Below, piece after piece: positions 10,541 to 21,639 of a stretch of 64,000 nucleotides of DNA. The notes under the pieces are model-generated. The model was not told the DNA's origin, made no database searches, and saw only the letters and a program-made list of their open reading frames with translations. A program made the translations under genes and the position numbers. The stretch is from the NCBI GenBank assembly GCA_951804985.1, contig OX638133.1, positions 33,319,963 to 33,383,962 of the forward strand, given 5' to 3'. This DNA is from Dryomyza anilis. Taxonomy: Eukaryota > Arthropoda > Insecta > Diptera > Dryomyzidae. Numbering within the stretch: position 1 is the first letter of the stretch; each line of letters starts with the position of its first letter.

Positions 10541-11603
10541 GTAACACTGCCTTTGTCTACTTCAAATCATCCTCAGCCAAAAATTGGATTTTAATATTTT
10601 CTTTAGGAAAAAAATATAATATATAATTTTATGCAAATGGTAAAATAAAATTAACTATTGCACAATTATTTCTAAATGTCAAACTTATCATCTGTCAATT
10701 TGGCTACTGGTTTTGAGCAATATCAATTTATACATTAATAACTACCAATCACTTGTTTGCTTCCAGCTACCAATTATTTATTAAAATGTCAAAATTAATT
10801 GGATTCTTATCAGATTTCTAAAAATAAATATAATATAATTTCAAGCTATTTCTAAAAATAGTAGGTAATTTAATTATAATGCGTTGATTACATCCAAAAT
10901 TATACTACATTTCGAACGACTGTCAATTAATCAACTGATTAAGTTATTTTTAGTAACGCATATAATTTTGAATAACTTTTATGATTTACACGTTGTGCAA
11001 TTTAACAATTTAATAGCTGCAAATAGTCTATATTTATTTCTTGAATATCAAATGTAATTATTACTAAATATTGGTTTTAGCATTGCTAATAGTTGAATAA
11101 ATTTGCAATAGTTTTCCCCATATATATCTTTGTATTAATATTCAACATATGCAGCTATTAACTATCGTTTTTAAGGCATTTTCCTCACTTTAAATACATC
11201 CGTTTCCGCACTACATATTCCTAATATTTCATCATACGATATGTAATAACTTCAAATATTATTTTGCCACACAATGTAGTTCGCTTAATTTCTCAATTGG
11301 CCAAAAGCAAATAAACTTGTTACAGTCACGCAGTTCTTTGGCATATATTATATAACTATGTTGGCCATAAATCAATATTTGATTTCGGTTTTTACATGCT
11401 GTAGAAAGTGCTACTAAAATGGTATCTATTATTTTGAAGTTACAATGTGCCACCGTAAATTATTTCTAATTTTGATTGATAATTATTATTTAACAGAGCT
11501 CAGTAGGAAATGGCTTTCAATGAGATTTTATTGAACTTCATATTCAATGCCGTTTTTAACAGACAATTTCTTCTAATAATAAACATAATTTAGGTGGACT
11601 ATA
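10541..11603. other. AT-rich non-coding stretch
   Basis: No gene seen. Loose repeats of TACCAATTATTT, GCAATAG and TAGCTGC occur but without defined ends. Confidence 0.5.
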
Positions 11604-12275
11604 CCCAGTAGTAAATTTCGGGTGCAAGAAGCTTTGCTACCCAGTAGTAAATTTAAGGCGTAAGAAGCTATGCTCGCACTGATTCTCAAGCAGATAGAAC
11701 TCCTTCTTCTTTTTTATATGAAATGAACATTTTTGCAGGACTTCCCAATTCGTTTCTTAGAGAACGGCTCTCAGAAGGTCTCACAAAATAGTTTGACTCA
11801 TTACTGTTAGCATTCCATTAGAAGGTGAGATAGCAGTGCTTCGCTTTTGTATTTGAAAAATATTAGAAATAGTCACCAAATCGATTGGCCCTGGACAAAT
11901 TTACTACTGGGTAGCACTGATTCTCAATCAGATAAAACCCCTTCCCGACTAAATGAGTTCCTTTCTTCTTTTTTATATGAAATGAACATTTTTGCAGGAC
12001 TTCCCTATTCGTTTCTCAGAGAACGGGTTTCAGAAGGTCTCACAAAATAGTTTGACTCATTACTGTTAGCATTCCATTAGAAGGTGAACTAGCAGCGCTT
12101 CGCTTTTGTATTTGAAAAATATTAGAAATAGTCACCAAATCGATTGGCTCTGATTTTCTAGAAGCTGTGCTGGAAGTACACTAGCTTCAGTGATGGCAGA
12201 ATGTGTTTTGAGCATGCTAAGAAGTTCTTATAGCAGGGCTTCTACTGACAAGGCCTGAACAAATCTACTACTGGG
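11604..12275 (+). mobile_element. Q-family DNA element with internal duplication
   Basis: Ends CCCAGTAGTAAATTTC and AAATCTACTACTGGG, flanked by TA on both sides. A second left-type end (CCCAGTAGTAAATTTA) is at about 11641 and a second right-type end (AAATTTACTACTGGG) at about 11897. The block starting GCACTGATTCTCAA is present twice (about 11677 and 11917, roughly 240 bp apart), including CATTTTTGCAGGACTTCCC and GTCACCAAATCGATTGG. The insertion is thus a concatemer or a nested pair of one non-autonomous element. No transposase is present. Confidence 0.75.
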
Positions 12276-12344
12276 TATAAAACACTTTTAACTACACTCT
12301 AAACAAATGTAAAAGGGAATATTAAATTTGGTCATCCATTTTTA

Positions 12345-12555
12345 ACGCCTAAATGAAAGCGTAGACGTATAGAAAAAAATATATTTATGATCAGCGTCAT
12401 CTTCATAGTAGATATAATAATATTTTTCTGTCTGTCTGTTTAAATCACGTTTACAGAAAAACGAAAAGAGCTATTTGAATGAAACTTAGGCACTGGGTTA
12501 CTTGTATAATTAGATTGCCGGGTATTCTAAAAAGATATATTCTAACCTGCGATTC
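12345..12555 (+). repeat. T-family relic
   Basis: TGATCAGCGTCATC, TTCTGTCTGTCTGTTT, AATCACGTTTACAGAAAAACG and AAGAGCTA match, in order, the middle of the T element at 37490-38075. The terminal TATACCCTAC motif is lost. Confidence 0.45.
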
Positions 12556-12594
12556 GGTCATTTTTGTATATTGGGTATATATACAAAAATGACC
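12556..12594. repeat. Short perfect hairpin
   Basis: GGTCATTTTTGTATAT, a short loop, then ATATATACAAAAATGACC. Arms of about 16 bases, at the left edge of the R element. Confidence 0.7.
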
Positions 12595-13315
12595 GCAGGA
12601 AATGTCACCAATGATTCCTCAACGATTCCCCTATGTCAGGTCAGAAACATCGATGACCGATAGCATTTTCGCAATGCAAAGCATTGATGACATTTTCATA
12701 CATGCATGACGTAGCATTAACGATGTCATGCACGTTATTCATCAATGAAGTCACAAATGATTGTCATACATACATTTTTTTTTTTTGTAAAAAAAATATA
12801 TATTTTTTATTATTTTATTTATTTTTTAATTTATATATTTTTATTATTTTATTAATTATTTCAAATTTATTATTTTCTTCTATTCTCGGTTGGAATGGTA
12901 TGTGTATATGTGCTAATGTCAATAACGTACTTCACTAACGGCCATAATCTATCATCAATACTACCGTACATTACTACTTCCCCAATTTGTGCCTTTGAAT
13001 TATATGGCAGGGTGACATCGAACGCAAATTTTCAGTTTTACGCGTAAATGCTGCCCCTAGACGTATGTTGTATGCATTTCACATTACATTTCACAACGTA
13101 AATGCTTCATATCTTTAGGGGCATGTGACGTGAATGTTAGTTTTCATCAATGACGTCATCAATAACATCATCATGACAGATTTTCACAATGTCATTGATA
13201 TATGTATATATGACATATGGTGTATGTCGTCTTTAATGCAATGTTTAAATTTATGAAATTGTTGTAGACATATACATCAATATCCTCGTCGTCAACGAGG
13301 CCATTTCCTGCTGGG
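12593..13315. mobile_element. R element (putative non-autonomous DNA element)
   Basis: The left end CGCAGGAAATG is matched by the inverted right end CATTTCCTGCTGGG. The interior is rich in ATGACGTCAT/ATGATGTCAT-type words. TTGATGACATTTTCA on the left and ATGACGTCATCAATAACATC on the right are roughly inverted to each other. A poly-T/AT-rich core lies at about 12777-12880. The CCCAGCAG end resembles the Q and P families. Moderate support only. Confidence 0.4.
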
Positions 13316-13387
13316 TAGTTATTAAAACAAAAATAATTCACCGCCAAAACAACTTTTCTCAAAGACAATTCTTTCTCAGACTGTGCT

Positions 13388-13603
13388 TTCCCGTAGAATA
13401 TTTCGCCGTACAATTCTTCCATGTAGAAATCTTCCCGTAAAATTCTTCCCCATAGAACGCTTTCCTGTAAAATTCTTCCCGGTAGAATTCTTCCCGGTAG
13501 AACTCTTTCCCGTGGAAATCTTTACCGTAGAATTCTTTCCCGTAGAATTCATCCCCGTAGAATTCTTCCCCGTAGAATTCTTCCCCGTAGAGTTTTTCCC
13601 AGT
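13388..13603. repeat. 15-bp minisatellite (TTCCCGTAGAATTC type)
   Basis: About 14 units of consensus GTAGAATTCTTCCCC. Because the period is a multiple of three, one frame reads a degenerate FFPVE pentapeptide with no stops. That frame is a product of the repeat and not evidence of a gene. Confidence 0.9.
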
Positions 13604-13610
13604 ATAAGTT

Positions 13611-14003
13611 TAGGTGTGGTGAATTTTGGTTAGTGAGTTTTAGTGTGGTGAGCTTTAGTGTGATTAGTTTTAGTGTGGTGAGTTTTTGTGTGGTGAATTT
13701 TATTGTGGTGAGTTTTAGTGTGGTGAGTTTTATTGTGGTGAGTTTTAGTGTGGTGAATTTTAGTGTTATGAGTTTTAGTGTGTTGAGTTTAAGTGTGGTG
13801 AATTTTAATGTGGTGAATGTTAGTATGGTGAGTTTTAGTGTTGTGAATTTTACTGTGGTGAATTTTATTGTGGTGGGTTTAAGTGTGGTGAGTTTCAGTG
13901 TGGTGAGTTTTAGTGTGGTGAGTTTTAGTGTGGTGAGTGTTAGTGTGGTGAATTTTAGTGTGGTGAATTTTATTGTGGTGAGTTTTAGTGTGGTTAGTTT
14001 TAG
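13611..14003. repeat. 15-bp minisatellite (GTGGTGAGTTTTAGT type)
   Basis: About 26 units of consensus AGTTTTAGTGTGGTG, starting about 8 bp after the preceding 15-bp array but unrelated to it in sequence. One frame reads repeating SFSVV. Same period, different unit. Confidence 0.9.
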
Positions 14004-16078
14004 CTTTCGAAATTATCTCTAAATGAAAATTGCGTGTTTTTTTCTAAAGCATCAAATTTAGAAATTTTTTGAATTTAGAAAAAAAAATCAACTTATATTT
14101 TTTTAAACATATACAAAGCTATTGATCAAGATTCATTAAAATCAAACATTATTTTTTTCTATGCGTCATAAATATTTTACAAAATATTGAAGAAAAATAG
14201 TTTTTAATTAAAGAGTATCGGTGCCGGGTAGCAGTAATTAAAAAAAACTGTATAAAATTCATTTTCCCAGTGTTTCATTCGATTCGATATCGGCTTGAGA
14301 CTATTTCGAGAAATATATTAGATCTGAGTTACGGTTCTTTTATCAATATCAAGTTAAAAGTCATAACAAGAAGTACACAGATACGTTACGAGAATTATTT
14401 CAGAATCGAATTGAATTGATTAATCGAATCGATTGAATTTGGTTATGAATTTGTAGAAACCTGCTACAGCATTTTTAATTGAAATTTGAATACGATTTCG
14501 ATCGGAATTCGGAATATGACGAAATAAACCTTTTAATGATTATGTTTTCAATGAATTATTTATTTCACTAATTTGTGTTGTAATTGATGTATATACAATC
14601 TATATTTAAACGGTAGGTATATCTGAAATTTATTCAAAATTCTAAAATTTATGAGATACCATTTTAAAAAATTTAAATCTCCATTCTGTAATTAAAATGT
14701 AGCATGCAAAATTTTTTTATAAATCTTGACAAAGGACAATTGCAATAACTTCATCACAAAATGCGGCAAAGGACAAACATAATATGAGGTTGGGTCACAG
14801 ATGATGATGATAAATGAGGGCGGTGCAAGGACATAAGTGGGGTGAATGGATTTCCGGATAGAAGTAGCTGGAAAAAGTGGCTCTGGTCATGTGTGACTAA
14901 ATATTTAATTAAATAGGCGAAATACTACGTACGTACAAACGAGTACCTACTACGCCAAAGAGGCGACATACTATGTTGTTACTACTGAAGCAACATAGTG
15001 TGAGGTAGAAACATAGTAGGTATGTGGTAGAAACATAGTATGAGGCAGCAACATCGGTGGCATGCAACAAAATTAGCGAAGAGCAGCAACAACAGAGTCG
15101 GAAGCAGCAACATTAGTGGGAAGCAGCAATAACAAAAAAAATGAGAGAAATAAGAAAAAATAAAAGTCAACATTGGCCCAGGACAACGTTAAAGCGGGAA
15201 ATGAAAAATAATGTGGGAGCAGCAAAGGATATTAGAGGATATTGCTCAATGTATACAAAGTGCACATATACATGTACATTTATGTGTATGACTGTGTGTG
15301 TGTGTATGTGAGTGAAAATGTTGACATTGAAGCGCATTAGTGTGCGCTGAGGCTGTCAGTGCCGGGTGACGCAGGACGCAGGGTGTCGAGCGCCGGGTAC
15401 GTCTGTCGACGATGAGAAGTTATAAGAAATGTATTTGCTGTATATAAAAATAAAATCACATTAAGAGCCAACAAACACAACCACATCAAAATACAAAAAA
15501 ATAGAACCTAAAAAGAAATGAGCTCTCTAAGACCCATAGCACTAAGGTAAATAATAAAATAAAATTAAATGTTAGCTTAGGGCCAACTGACAGCCTAGAA
15601 ACGGTATCTCGTAAGTCGGCAGGTAGCCTTCTGGAAGCCTACATAAAAGTTAGAGTGATCTAAATAATAGATGAAATGACAAGAATTGGCAGCCGAGACA
15701 ACCCAACGGTTTATACGAACATCTCGATAAACACGATGATTTCAATTGAGTTGACAATCGAAGGGTGTATTGAGGTACTTAATAGGGTTTTGTGGACATA
15801 TATAACATAATTGAGTGGTCGACAAACGACACACATAGACGTATTAATTAAGGACATGACAATAGCATGTGGTTGGTTGGTTGGTTATCCAACGAAACTG
15901 TGTGATATCTTACACATGAGAATATCGGTGATGTTGACGGTTGACGTACAAAAATGTATTGCGAATTGATGATGACTATGTAGAGATTTTAAATACAGAC
16001 TGGATTATATAGAGTTTTATATATTTTTTTTAGAAAATCTTTTTAATATAATGAATTCGGATCATCTTTTGATATACT
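14004..16078. other. Non-coding stretch
   Basis: AT-rich, with a less AT-rich part at about 14790-15420 that includes GATGATGATGATAAA, AGCAGCAACA repeats and a (TG)n tract (about 15293-15310). The part at 15330-15415 has several GCCGGGT/GTCGA words. I find no splice-flanked open frame or repeat ends. It could be unique flanking or intronic DNA. Confidence 0.5.
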
Positions 16079-17097
16079 AACATATCGTCAGTATCATACC
16101 AAAGGGGCGTATGTGCAATTTTTGACATTTGCGTTTTTTTACATTTTTGAATGTAGTTTTTCCTGAAGTATACTGTGCTAAAATCGCGTGTCGTTTTGTT
16201 GAATATTTCTAGCCACAAAAGTCAAAATCAAAAGGACGAATTTGAAAAATTGAAAATCTTGTCATTCTAAAAGGGGCGAATCTTTTCTTTTTCGCCATAA
16301 CTTTTTGTTGATACGAAATAAAATAGTGGTGTAAAGGCATTTATTGTTTGTTTTTAAAGCACCTATCGATCTGCATCATTATTTAAAAATATTTTGCCAA
16401 ACATTAATTTACCATTTGTTATTTGCTGGAAAAAATGCTTGGCAAAATATTTTTTAATAATGATGCAGATCGATAGGTGCTTTAAAACAAACAATAAATG
16501 CTTTTACTATTTTACTTGGTATCAATAAAAAGTTATGGCGAAAACGAAAAGATTCGCCCTTTTGGTATGACAAGATTTTCAATTTTTCCAATATCTTCGT
16601 TTTTTTGCTATAAAATTTTATTCGTACAAGATAAATAGTAGTTTTAAGGTATTAATTTTCTGTTTTTAAAGCACCTATCGATTGGCATCATTATTTAAAA
16701 ATTGTTTTCCAAAAATTTTTCCTGCAAATCACAAATGGCATTAATGTTTGGCAAAATATTTTTAAATAATGATGCCAATAGATAGGTGCTTTAAAAACAA
16801 ACAATTAATTCCATTACATCACTATTTTATTTTGCGCTAATAAAAAGTTACAAAAATATTTGCATTTTGGTCAGGATATAGCCTCACAAAATCCGTATTT
16901 ATAATTCAGTAAGTTGTCCAAATCCAAAGAAATTTTATATGCGTTATAATAATTCATGAATAAACCAAAATAATGGAAAAAATTGAAAAAAATCTAAATT
17001 TTGCTAATTTTTAAAACACTTCAAACTTTAAAATTTGATTTCCCAATATTTAAAAAATTCACATTCGCCCCTTTGGCATGACAGTGACGATATGTCG
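16079..17097. mobile_element. Nested inverted-repeat (foldback) element
   Basis: Outer arms: CATATCGTCAGTATCATACC with AAAGGGGCG at 16083-16113, and its inverted counterpart CGCCCCTTTGGCATGACAG ... GACGATATG at 17067-17094. Inside are two further inverted repeats with arms carrying AAAGCACCTATCGAT and GCATCATTATTTAAAAAT: about 16232-16592 and 16600-16860. The inner pairs are diverged copies of one another. No open frame is worth calling. No clean target duplication was found. Confidence 0.7.
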
Positions 17098-18139
17098 GAG
17101 ACCTATGATGTTTCGAAAATTTCTCGAATTAACTTTGATTAAAAGCAGGATCTCTTTGTATTATCGTTCTATTTTTCTTAATTTCTCATACATTCCGATT
17201 TTAAAAATATTCGATATTTAAATATTTATTATACATCGATATCGCAATATTTTTCGTAGTAATCTGGAATTTTGATTATTTTTCTTTTCGACATCGATTT
17301 TGTAAAATGTCTAGTATGGATAAAACTCCAACCGAACCTACATAGTCTGGGAGCTCTTTTATGATCGAAATTTTCCCGAAATAACTTCGATATAAAGTAA
17401 GATATCGTTGCTTTATCACTTTTAATTTATAAAATTTTCGTGCAATCAAATTTAAGGAGAAGATTCTATTTTTAAATATTAATCGAATCGATATCGCAAT
17501 GTTTTTCGAATCAATCTCGATACTAAATAAATTGTTCGACCGCTCGAAATGGTCTCGAAGCGATATCGAATCGAATGGCGGACTGGGTAACTACCATGTA
17601 GATCAAATTTGACGCTTGATATCGCTACGAGAAAGTTTCACATAATATGGGAATTTTCCTGTTTCTCACATTGATATCGTACATATATGACATTCCATTG
17701 ATTCCATTAATACATAAAATATTCCAGTGCTGATCTGAGCCATTGTTTTAATTTTTATTTCATATTAACCAAGGCTTAGGTGATGATCCTATGCAATGAA
17801 CAGTGTTTATTGTAGAAAAGAATTATTGTTTAAAGAGAGGGAGGAAAGAAGAAGTAATAGTTGTTTTGAATTTGCCAATATCAAATATTTCGGAAGAACC
17901 AAAAGGATCTAGATTGTTCCACAAACGTATTGTGCGAGTGAAGAACGTAATTTTCTCTGTTGAGAGCCGAGTGAATTACGAAAGGTGGGCTTGGTTCGAT
18001 GCCCTATTAGATCATTGTAATACCCTTAAACCCGGCTGACACATGCTACGGTCCTTTGTAGCTCAAGAGAACCAAGAGAGGATGTAATATCTTTATCCAT
18101 TTGTTGTATATCCAGAAACTCCGAAGATAATTTTGAAGC
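17098..18139. other. Non-coding stretch with one unexplained 78-codon frame
   Basis: ATCGATAT and TCGAAT words are frequent at 17100-17600. At 17803-18039 (+) there is an open frame with mixed composition (contains NLPISNISEEPKGSRLFHKR), preceded by TTTATTGTAG. I recognise no domain; it could be a decayed transposon fragment or chance. Confidence 0.35.
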
Positions 18140-18200
18140 TCCTGCCATAAATGTACTCTCTTAGGTTTGCTATTGACTGCCGAGAGGTAGCGTAGTACAA
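18140..18200 (-). mobile_element. SINE fragment
   Basis: TCTTAGGTTTGCTATTGACTGCCGAGAGGTAGCG matches the middle of the SINE body in reverse orientation. Head and tail are missing. Confidence 0.55.
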
Positions 18201-18329
18201 AAAAAAGTAGTCAAATACAACAACAACTTAGAGAACTCTTAACTCATAGTTAACGAATTAGCAAATCGAGCCACCAACGCTAAAAGCTTACTATCATTAA
18301 AAAGTGAATATAATTATTTGAATTTTCAG

Positions 18330-18393
18330 AGAGGACCGCTATCAAGTAACCGACGATACGGACATCTACGGATATCATATTTACGGTCACTAA
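18330..18393 (+). CDS. Possible terminal coding exon, function unknown
   Basis: An acceptor-like GAATTTTCAG ends at 18329. The following bases, read with one base donated to the previous codon, give EDRYQVTDDTDIYGYHIYGH and a TAA at 18391-18393. Base use (GAC, ACC, ATC, TAC) is more GC-rich than the surroundings and looks like coding sequence. The polypyrimidine tract is weak, no upstream partner exon was found, and the opposite strand is also open here. A U element begins 5 bases after the stop. I do not recognise the peptide. Confidence 0.25.
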
Positions 18394-18397
18394 GGAC

Positions 18398-18951
18398 CAG
18401 TTTTTCAGTGGTAGTTTAAACTTAGTTTAAACTACGTTTACTTAAACGTCTCACATAGTTTAACTATTCGAGCAGTTTTTCAATGATAGTATAAGTTTCA
18501 TTCAGATCAGTTTTTCAAATATGGCAGCACCGGCTAATGTCAACGAATTATTGATTGTGAATAGCATTTAAGTAGAAGAAGATAATTTTTCTCATTTGGA
18601 ACAGCTGTATTGAATTTGCGAGAATGACGGAGTTTGCAAGAAATTACAAAGATAATTTAGAATAGTGAAAATTTGTAAGTGAGATCAATCATTGTTAGTT
18701 TATGCAATGAATAATAGAAGAAATCTAATAAAATGGAAACCAATGGACAGACAAATGAGCGCATGAGCGTGGACTGCAGAGCGTAAAGAGCGTTCTCACT
18801 TTTTTTCTGTCAAAAACATTGGGAGTTTAAACGTAGTTTAACCCACCGATATCTGTGGGCTAAACTAAGTTTAAAGTTCATTGAAAAACACGATTATAAG
18901 TTTAAACTAAGTTTAAACTACAAATGGAGTTTAACTATCACTGTAAAAGTG
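18398..18951 (+). mobile_element. U-family MITE, copy 1
   Basis: Ends CAGTTTTTCAGTGGTAGTTT and ACTATCACTGTAAAAGTG, an imperfect terminal inverted repeat. Sub-terminal TTTAAACTTAGTTTAAACTA is repeated in inverted form. The body contains ATGGCAGCACCGGC and GACAGACAAATGAGCGCATG. No coding capacity. It is followed after 11 bases by a second copy in the same orientation. Confidence 0.75.
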
Positions 18952-18962
18952 GCTCTAAAGGC

Positions 18963-19524
18963 CAGTTTCAGTGGTAGTTTAAATAAAGTTTAAACTACGT
19001 TTAATTAAACGTCTCACGTAGTTTAATTATTCGAGCAGTTTTTCAGTGGTAGTTTAAGTTTCATTCAGATTAGTGCTTATAATATGGCAGCACCGGCGAA
19101 TTATCGATTGTGAATAGCAATTAAGAAGAAGATGAGGGTTATTTTTCTCATTTGGAACAGCTGATATTTTAGTTGCACGAATGACGAAATTTAAAAGAAA
19201 TTATAAAGATAATTTAGAATACGAAATAATAAATATCAGTGAGAATTTGTGCGTGTAATCGTTTAGTGTTACTTTATGCAATGAATAATAGCGGAAAACT
19301 ATAAAATGAAAACCGATGGACAGACAAATGAGCGCATGAGTGCGGACTGCGGAGCGCATCACATTTTTCTGTCAAAAACATTGAGAATTTAAACGTAGTT
19401 TAACACATCGACATCGGTCGGTTAAACCAAGTTTAAACTACGTTTAAAGTTCACTGAAAAACACAATTCTATGTTTAAACTAAGTTTAAACTACAAATCG
19501 AGTTCAACTACCACTGAAAAACTG
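18963..19524 (+). mobile_element. U-family MITE, copy 2
   Basis: Ends CAGTTTCAGTGGTAGTTT and ACTACCACTGAAAAACTG. Same body order as copy 1 with scattered differences and small indels. CTAAG-like sequence flanks and separates the two copies (CTAAGGAC, CTAAAGGC, CCTAAG), but no exact 8-bp target duplication can be set. Confidence 0.75.
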
Positions 19525-19544
19525 CACCTAAGTAATTCAATGTG

Positions 19545-19740
19545 CTCCTGATAGTTCACAAGATGGATATTTATTTCGCTCTCTATTTCCCTAGAGAACA
19601 CTGAGAATATTGCCACTGGTCGATAATTGGGAGGGTTCGTAGCTTTGCCCTTTTTCGAAACTAACTGGACATTGGCAACCATCCATCCAACAAGATGGAA
19701 GTACGTTAAGTAGGTTATGCAATGCACAAGCCAAGGTTTA
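19545..19740 (-). pseudogene. Non-LTR retrotransposon reverse transcriptase relic
   Basis: The minus-strand frame contains VSKKGKATNPPNYRPVAI followed by FSVFSREIESEINIHLVNYQ, the same conserved N-terminal RT block as in the 1290-1652 relic. Here the NYRP motif is intact. The match ends abruptly near 19545, beside the U elements. No YxDD block is present. It is a small dead fragment, probably of the same LINE family. Confidence 0.75.
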
Positions 19741-20315
19741 GGTTAAGTGGTTAACTTTTTTGGGAAAATGCTATTAGTTAGTTTCATTTTATGGGTAAAA
19801 CGTGTAATACTTCTCTAACCACTGACATGAATTGAACCAAACTCTATAAGCTGAATTAGTTTTGAACTCCTTCTATATTAATTTAAATATTTTTCAATGA
19901 AATACAAATTGAATAGTTTCAAAAATTTAAAAACAAAATTCCTAGTTATATTACAAAGAAACATTTGTAAACATAGTAATTTTAATAATTCTCATAAGAA
20001 ACACAAAATCAATATTTTATACAAGCTACCTGCAACTCTCAGTGCTACCTAAAGAATTCCCTGTAAAATATAATATTTGCACTGCAACAATCTTTGAAAA
20101 TATGCAAACTTTCAGCAAGAGCAAAGTGAAATAACTATGATGAAAAAAATTTATAAAATATTTAAATAAATTCCAAATTGTTTGCCATTTTATTCTGCTT
20201 ACTTTGTGTTGCATTATTTTTCCTGCAACTCGCAGAAACAACAATGAGAAGTACACATAAAAAATGCAATAAAGCTGCATTATTTCAGCATTTATATTTC
20301 AAACACTCATACACA
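19741..20315. other. AT-rich non-coding stretch
   Basis: No gene or element recognised. Confidence 0.5.
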
Positions 20316-20317
20316 CA

Positions 20318-20320
20318 CAT

Positions 20321-20355
<35 letters not shown>

Positions 20356-20357
20356 GG
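20318..20357. repeat. (ACAG)n microsatellite
   Basis: About eight ACAG units after a short ACAC run. Confidence 0.95.
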
Positions 20358-21639
20358 CACAGGCGCGCACTAAGACTATGCAACAATTTATTATTGCAAT
20401 ATTGTTTGTGTGCATAATCCGCAACAATAACAATACACGATCTTATGGCAGCCCCATGCTATGCTTTTATATCTCATTAAAAAATACTCGACTCTTTGGA
20501 GTTGGCTTCTTTCCTCCTGGCGCATTATTTCTGCTGATGGAATCGTCACGGTTGCCAGGTTACAAAAGCCGATGTATAGGTGAGAGCTGTACTACATGAT
20601 GATCTAGATTGGTACACTATAAACAATATAATTTTTGGAAAGTCAAAGACTTTACATCAATACCAATAATCAAAATGTACTGCTTTAATAAAAGTCGGCT
20701 TCTTGACAAATCTTCCATATAAATTTATGTCAAAAGACTACTTCTATCTTATGTTAGACATTATTTTTTGATTTTTGATAATGATGATTGCTATTATAAG
20801 TTTTATTACTAAAATACTTATTATAATGATTTATTTTAAAATATTTAAAATGAGATTTACTCATCCAATCTAAAATCACAACTGAATTGCTGCTCATAAA
20901 TAGCAGCATCCGTTTATACAACTGAGCCCGATTCTAGAAGTTTCTACAAACTTCTACACATGTTAACTCGTTTGGTTCCATCTCTTTTACACTCATGTGG
21001 AGCGTAGAGACGGATACTAGAAATGTCCACAAACTTCATTACTTAAAGCCAATTCGTGTTTCTTACATGTAGGCTTGACTTTTATGCAGTGAACTTCCAA
21101 CTAGTTCTCTCTTACTGCTTTAATACGCTGAATAATCTCACTATCCTGCAAAATGAGCACTTTTATGCCTTCCTGTTCAATATAATTTGAAAGTGCTGAT
21201 ACGAAATATTTTTCGGTTTTTTCCCTATAGGTAACTTATTCATAAAAATAAATTTTTCAAACATCAATTGTTTTAAAAAGACTGAACCGACATTGATTAA
21301 AATAAAAGCTGTATTTGCTCTGAATAAATCAAGGAATGTTATGATTTTAAGTTTATTGAATATCCTTAAAGGTTTGTATATTGTACCAGTTAATGTGGAA
21401 AAATCTAGAAAAAAGTATAATTTATGAAATTATCGGAAAAGTAAATTCAATAAAAAATATTCTTTGTATTTTAAATTATTAGAAATACTAGAGAGAATCC
21501 CATTTCGACAACAGTGTTACTTTTTGAAGGGTCTTTTACATAGACTGATTCGTAATCTAACTTTCTGCGTTAACAGATACAATTTATATTTTTTTAATTG
21601 ATTTTTAACGATTTTTTCAAACAGCTAATTTCCGAACCT
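20358..21639. other. AT-rich non-coding stretch
   Basis: No gene, bounded element or tandem repeat of note. A slightly less AT-rich part lies at 20490-20620 but lacks exon signals. Confidence 0.5.

Noticed and set aside
13383..14022. Pentapeptide-like repeat proteins (FFPVE and SFSVV)
   Set aside because: Direct translations of two 15-bp minisatellites. They lack the alternating small/leucine pattern of true pentapeptide-repeat proteins and have no flanking coding sequence.
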